Source of the DNA: an uncultured Prevotellaceae bacterium
GTDB taxonomy: Bacteria > Bacteroidota > Bacteroidia > Bacteroidales > Bacteroidaceae
Assembly: GCA_946187025.1 (NCBI GenBank)
Contig: CAMHPM010000052.1
Span: 1-8,620 of the forward strand
Direction of reading: 5' to 3'
DNA length: 8,620 bases
Shown: piece after piece, positions 5,973 through 8,620 of the stretch
How the letters are laid out: each line of letters opens with the position of its first letter
Numbering within the stretch: the stretch's first letter is position 1
The notes under the pieces: generated by a model
Databases searched by the model: none
Told to the model about the DNA's origin: nothing
Seen by the model: only the letters and a program-made list of their open reading frames with translations
Translations under genes and position numbers: made by a program

Positions 5973-8315
5973 TTTCCCGTTTATGATGTAGAGTCCGTTT
6001 GTCGGATTATCTACTGGGCGACCCATGAGGTCGTATGCCTGGTAGGTCTCTAAATAGCAATCGGCCAGTTTGGTTGTGTTTATGTCGTCGGGAAGCGGGT
6101 CTTCTACTTTGCGGTATGATATGTATGGAGTGAGATACTGGTTGACGGTGATGCCGTTGATTGTGCCATACTTGTTGTAGTTCTTCATGTGAAGTTCCAC
6201 ACGGTCCTTATACACATACACCATGAGAGCCTGTACGATGTTTGGTGTCTCGGTCGGCATGTCGCCCGGGTCGATGGTGTTGTAGTAGTAACGCATCGAA
6301 CCCATGTATGCTGAGAAGAAGCTCGGGGTGCCTTCGTTGCCAGCTTCGGCCTTGTATTCGGAGATGGTCCATACGGCTCGTGTGTCGGTGGCGCTGAGGC
6401 TTACATTCTCGCCGTTGAGGGTGACGAGGAGTCCGACCAGTCGGTTGCCGTTATACACTTCGTCGGTGAGTGCATAGTATTTGCTTTGGTCGTTGTTGTT
6501 GCGCACGACGATTATGTATTTCTCGCCGCTGACAATGCCGTCGGCCAGTTCACCCTTGATGCCGCTGTCGTCCATTTGGGTGACATGATACAGAAGGGCC
6601 GGACATGGATTGCTGTTGGCCGAGAACCGGCCCGATGACCCAGAATAAAGGAAGTTGCCGTTTGCTTCTGATGCACTACCGCTGACGCTCACCGACCATG
6701 AGCCTGGCAATACGCTGCTTGGTGTAAACGATACTTCTGTTGCTGCATCTACAGCCGAGATGTTGGCGGTGTTGAAGCCCAGGTATTTGCCCGACGCAGC
6801 ATTACATACACTCCACGACGATGTCTCCTGAACCGGTTCGGATTGGGTTGCTGCTTCTGCTTTCCACACGATGGATGTGGTGGCCGTTTCAAGTGTAACC
6901 GAGGCTCCGTCGGCCGAGCGGGTCACTTCGGTGCGTTGCATACGCTGGCCACTTCCACCTGCGTTGTAGAGTGTGTTGCTCAGTGCATACCATTTGCCGC
7001 TCTTTTCGCCTACAATCATGTATGAGTGTCCCACTTCCGGCATACTTGCAAGTGTGGCAGTCGTTCCGTCGCCGTCGGTCGGTACCTCATACAGGTAGAG
7101 GCCTGTGGCATCGCCCACCGAGTAGTAGCCGTTGCTGCCGATGTGGATGAAGTTGTTTGGACTTCCTCCCGATGGGTTGGTACCCTCGATGTTGAAGAAG
7201 AGTGTTCCGTCCGTCTGAGTGGTCACTGTCACTGCTTTTGGTGTGCTGATGGCTGCAATGTTGTAGTTGTCATATCCGATATACATGCCGTTGTCTGCAC
7301 TTTTGAAGTAGAACACGTTGGTGCTCGCTTCCGGTTCTGTCTCTTCACCTTCGGCCACACCATCTACATGTGTGTCGTCGATGGTCGATATCACCTTGCC
7401 TTCGGTGTTGTAGTGTGTCACACGCTGTGAGGTCTTTTCACGGGTATATGCCTTGTCGCCTCCGTGGTCGTGGCCGTAGAGCATGATGAGGTTCGGATAT
7501 TTGCTCAGGGTGGCTTTCAATAGTTTCTCGCCTGGCGACGACACGATGCCTTTCGATGCCGAGCGTATGCTGTTGGAGTCGCTGAATGGGATGTGCAGTG
7601 CGAAGAACACAGTCTTGTCGGGGTTGTCGGCGTAAATCTCGGCCAGTTTGTCGGCCACCCACTGCACCGACTCCACCGAATATTCGTAGTAGCCGGCATC
7701 CTTGAACTGGAACTTACCGCAGTTGAGGATGACAAAATCAAATCCGTGGATGACGTAGTGGTAGGCTGCCAGCATCGTCATCTTTGGCTTGTCGGCATTT
7801 TCGGCCTCTTCATAGAATGCCTCGTCTTCGGTCAGCACACCTATGTCGTCTTTCATCGGGAACGAGTAGTAGTCGCCGGCGTTGTAGTTCTTAGGCAGGT
7901 CATACCAGTTGGCCACTTCGTAGTCGTGGTTGCCGGTGACGTATATCACAGGCGTGTTGTCGCGCGACACAAATGCGGTGCGGGTATAGGAAACGATGAG
8001 TTTGCGCACCTTTTCCCAGTTTTCAATCGGAATGGTAGCGTCGCTCGTGCAGTCGCCTCCGAGCAACATCACGTCGATATTCTCTTCCTGGCGAATGCGA
8101 CGCAGCGTCTGTGTGAACGAGCCGCGAAGCTTGATGTTGTTGATGTCGGTAATCAAACCGCGCTCAGTGTGAATGTCGGAGATACAAGCCAGTGTGAGCA
8201 GTGGCTTCTCTTCGGGTACCACCTCCTGGGCGAAGGCTGCAAACGAACTGAACAAACTGATCAGGATTGCTCCCACGACTCGCATCATGCTGTTGTTGAG
8301 TGTTACTTTTTTCAT
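5955..8315 (-). CDS. Secreted calcineurin-like metallophosphoesterase with inserted tandem modules and a sorting-signal-like C-terminus
   Basis: An exported protein of 786 residues. The N-terminus has a basic start, a hydrophobic stretch and AFAQ (27-30), a signal peptide with cleavage near residue 30 and no lipobox cysteine. The phosphoesterase metal set is complete: SDIH (Asp47, His49), GGD (Asp88), GNHD (Asn129, His130), LHIP (His241) and GHDHG (His282, His284), with two metal ions expected. Residues about 335-490 and 500-655 form two tandem copies of a ~166-residue module: MYIGYDNYNI pairs with KYLGFNTANI, and YMIVGEKSGKWYAL pairs with YIIVVRNNNDQSKYYAL. Residues 665-735 (MGSMRYYYNT, QALMVYVYKDRVELHMKNY) look like the close of the catalytic domain, so the modules seem to be inserted in it. 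The end, YDLMGRPVDNPTNGLYIING then KKVLVK, resembles type IX secretion tails but is shorter than a full sorting domain. The substrate is unknown. Start ATG 8315 fits the signal peptide. Confidence 0.9.
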   Translation of the reverse strand: MKKVTLNNSMMRVVGAILISLFSSFAAFAQEVVPEEKPLLTLACISDIHTERGLITDINNIKLRGSFTQTLRRIRQEENIDVMLLGGDCTSDATIPIENWEKVRKLIVSYTRTAFVSRDNTPVIYVTGNHDYEVANWYDLPKNYNAGDYYSFPMKDDIGVLTEDEAFYEEAENADKPKMTMLAAYHYVIHGFDFVILNCGKFQFKDAGYYEYSVESVQWVADKLAEIYADNPDKTVFFALHIPFSDSNSIRSASKGIVSSPGEKLLKATLSKYPNLIMLYGHDHGGDKAYTREKTSQRVTHYNTEGKVISTIDDTHVDGVAEGEETEPEASTNVFYFKSADNGMYIGYDNYNIAAISTPKAVTVTTQTDGTLFFNIEGTNPSGGSPNNFIHIGSNGYYSVGDATGLYLYEVPTDGDGTTATLASMPEVGHSYMIVGEKSGKWYALSNTLYNAGGSGQRMQRTEVTRSADGASVTLETATTSIVWKAEAATQSEPVQETSSWSVCNAASGKYLGFNTANISAVDAATEVSFTPSSVLPGSWSVSVSGSASEANGNFLYSGSSGRFSANSNPCPALLYHVTQMDDSGIKGELADGIVSGEKYIIVVRNNNDQSKYYALTDEVYNGNRLVGLLVTLNGENVSLSATDTRAVWTISEYKAEAGNEGTPSFFSAYMGSMRYYYNTIDPGDMPTETPNIVQALMVYVYKDRVELHMKNYNKYGTINGITVNQYLTPYISYRKVEDPLPDDINTTKLADCYLETYQAYDLMGRPVDNPTNGLYIINGKKVLVK

Positions 8316-8365
8316 TGTTGTATTCGTTTATATGTTAATAATGTGTTATAGGTTTCAAGTCTCTG

Positions 8366-8373
8366 CAAAGTTA
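8366..8373 (-). promoter_or_regulatory. -7 element TAACTTTG for the phosphoesterase gene
   Basis: The minus strand reads TAACTTTG from 8373 to 8366, 50 bp before the ATG at 8315, which predicts a leader of about 45 bases. The leader is A/T-rich with no Shine-Dalgarno site. No -33 TTG lies at the consensus spacing. Confidence 0.65.
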
Positions 8374-8486
8374 ATAATAAAATATTGTTCATGCACACTC
8401 ATCCGCATTTTTTTGCCCATTCACCCCCGTTTTCTCACAAAAACAGGCCTGAAATCAAAAAAAAACACCGCTTTGCATAAAAAAAC

Positions 8487-8500
8487 ATCAATTATCAATT
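8487..8500. repeat. Two-unit heptamer repeat (atcaatt) before the tRNA promoter
   Basis: Two exact copies of atcaatt lie back to back, and the second overlaps the -33 region of the tRNA promoter. The rest of the 234-bp gap from 8316 to 8549 is A/T-rich with runs of A (about 8457-8466 and 8479-8485) and holds no open frame I would support. Confidence 0.7.
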
Positions 8501-8528
8501 GCGGGTTGACAATTATTTACTACCTTTG
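8499..8528 (+). promoter_or_regulatory. Promoter of the tRNA: TTG at 8499-8501 and TACCTTTG at 8521-8528
   Basis: Both halves of the Bacteroidetes promoter are present: a -33 TTG and a -7 TACCTTTG with 19 bases between them, the canonical spacing. The tRNA begins 21 bp after the -7 box, so the precursor has a 5' leader of about 15 bases. An 8-bp inverted repeat (ttgcgggt at 8499-8506, acccgcaa at 8530-8537) brackets the -7 box. Confidence 0.75.
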
Positions 8529-8549
8529 CACCCGCAAACGAAAAATGAT

Positions 8550-8620
8550 GGCGAGATAGCTCAGTTGGTTAGAGCGTCGGATTCATAATCCGGAGGTCGT
8601 GGGATCATACCCCACTCTCG
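8550..8620 (+). tRNA. tRNA with anticodon CAU, most likely elongator tRNA-Met (3' end cut)
   Basis: The cloverleaf can be traced: acceptor 5' strand ggcgaga 8550-8556, D-arm gctc 8559-8562 with gagc 8572-8575, anticodon stem 8577-8581 with 8589-8593, and loop ttcataa with the anticodon cat at 8584-8586. The T-stem is gtggg 8599-8603 with cccac 8611-8615, and the acceptor 3' strand tctcg runs up to the last base. Two acceptor bases, the discriminator and any CCA lie outside the window. The three G-C pairs that mark initiator tRNA at the anticodon stem are absent, so it is not the initiator. Ile-CAU (lysidine-modified) is the main alternative. The T-loop is atcatac, not the usual ttcRANY. Confidence 0.9.

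Noticed and set aside
7593..8351. Long open frame (252 codons) on the plus strand opposite the phosphoesterase gene
   Set aside because: It lies antisense to a gene with a signal peptide and complete metal motifs. Its translation is rich in Val, His and Cys, typical of antisense reading of a third-position-biased gene.

Overview
The window looks like chromosomal housekeeping DNA from a member of the Bacteroidales, probably Prevotella-like. The lineage call rests on four things. Promoter -7 elements have the Bacteroidetes form TAnnTTTG (TACCTTTG or TAACTTTG, four cases). The genes lack clear Shine-Dalgarno sites. An LptF-family permease, RibBA and an aspartate aminotransferase lie in one row. 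The secreted phosphoesterase ends in a Bacteroidetes-type 'GLYIINGKKVLVK' tail. The genus cannot be fixed by eye.

Layout. Positions 1-4267 hold a leftward block: lptF-family permease, then ribBA (ATGA overlap), then, after a 136-bp gap, a class I aminotransferase cut by the left edge of the window. From a 190-bp divergent promoter region a rightward gene (4458-5690) encodes a fused SpmA/SpmB-like membrane protein with nucleoside-recognition ('gate') domains. It converges on a leftward gene (5955-8315) for a large exported metallophosphoesterase. The convergent gap holds a strong 24-bp inverted repeat, probably a terminator, and a 74-bp tandem duplication that carries the last codons of the phosphoesterase gene. 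At the right edge a tRNA with anticodon CAU, preceded by its own promoter, is cut 3' to position 8620.

How the genes relate. The leftward block joins envelope biogenesis (LPS export permease), riboflavin synthesis (both first-committed steps in one protein) and amino-acid nitrogen metabolism. These functions are not obviously linked, but the ATGA overlap means permease and RibBA are co-translated. The phosphoesterase and the Spm-like protein have their own promoters and no evident functional link to the block.

Most notable: (1) 7-bp-periodic tandem repeats in every sizeable intergenic gap, including two inverted four-unit arrays between the divergent promoters; (2) the exact 74-bp tandem duplication at the phosphoesterase 3' end; (3) a phosphoesterase whose catalytic domain seems to be interrupted by two tandem ~166-residue modules; (4) a -7 element so close to the lptF start codon that its mRNA should be leaderless or nearly so; (5) a tRNA T-loop with positions 54 and 58 swapped. 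I saw no phage, transposase, CRISPR or defence genes.
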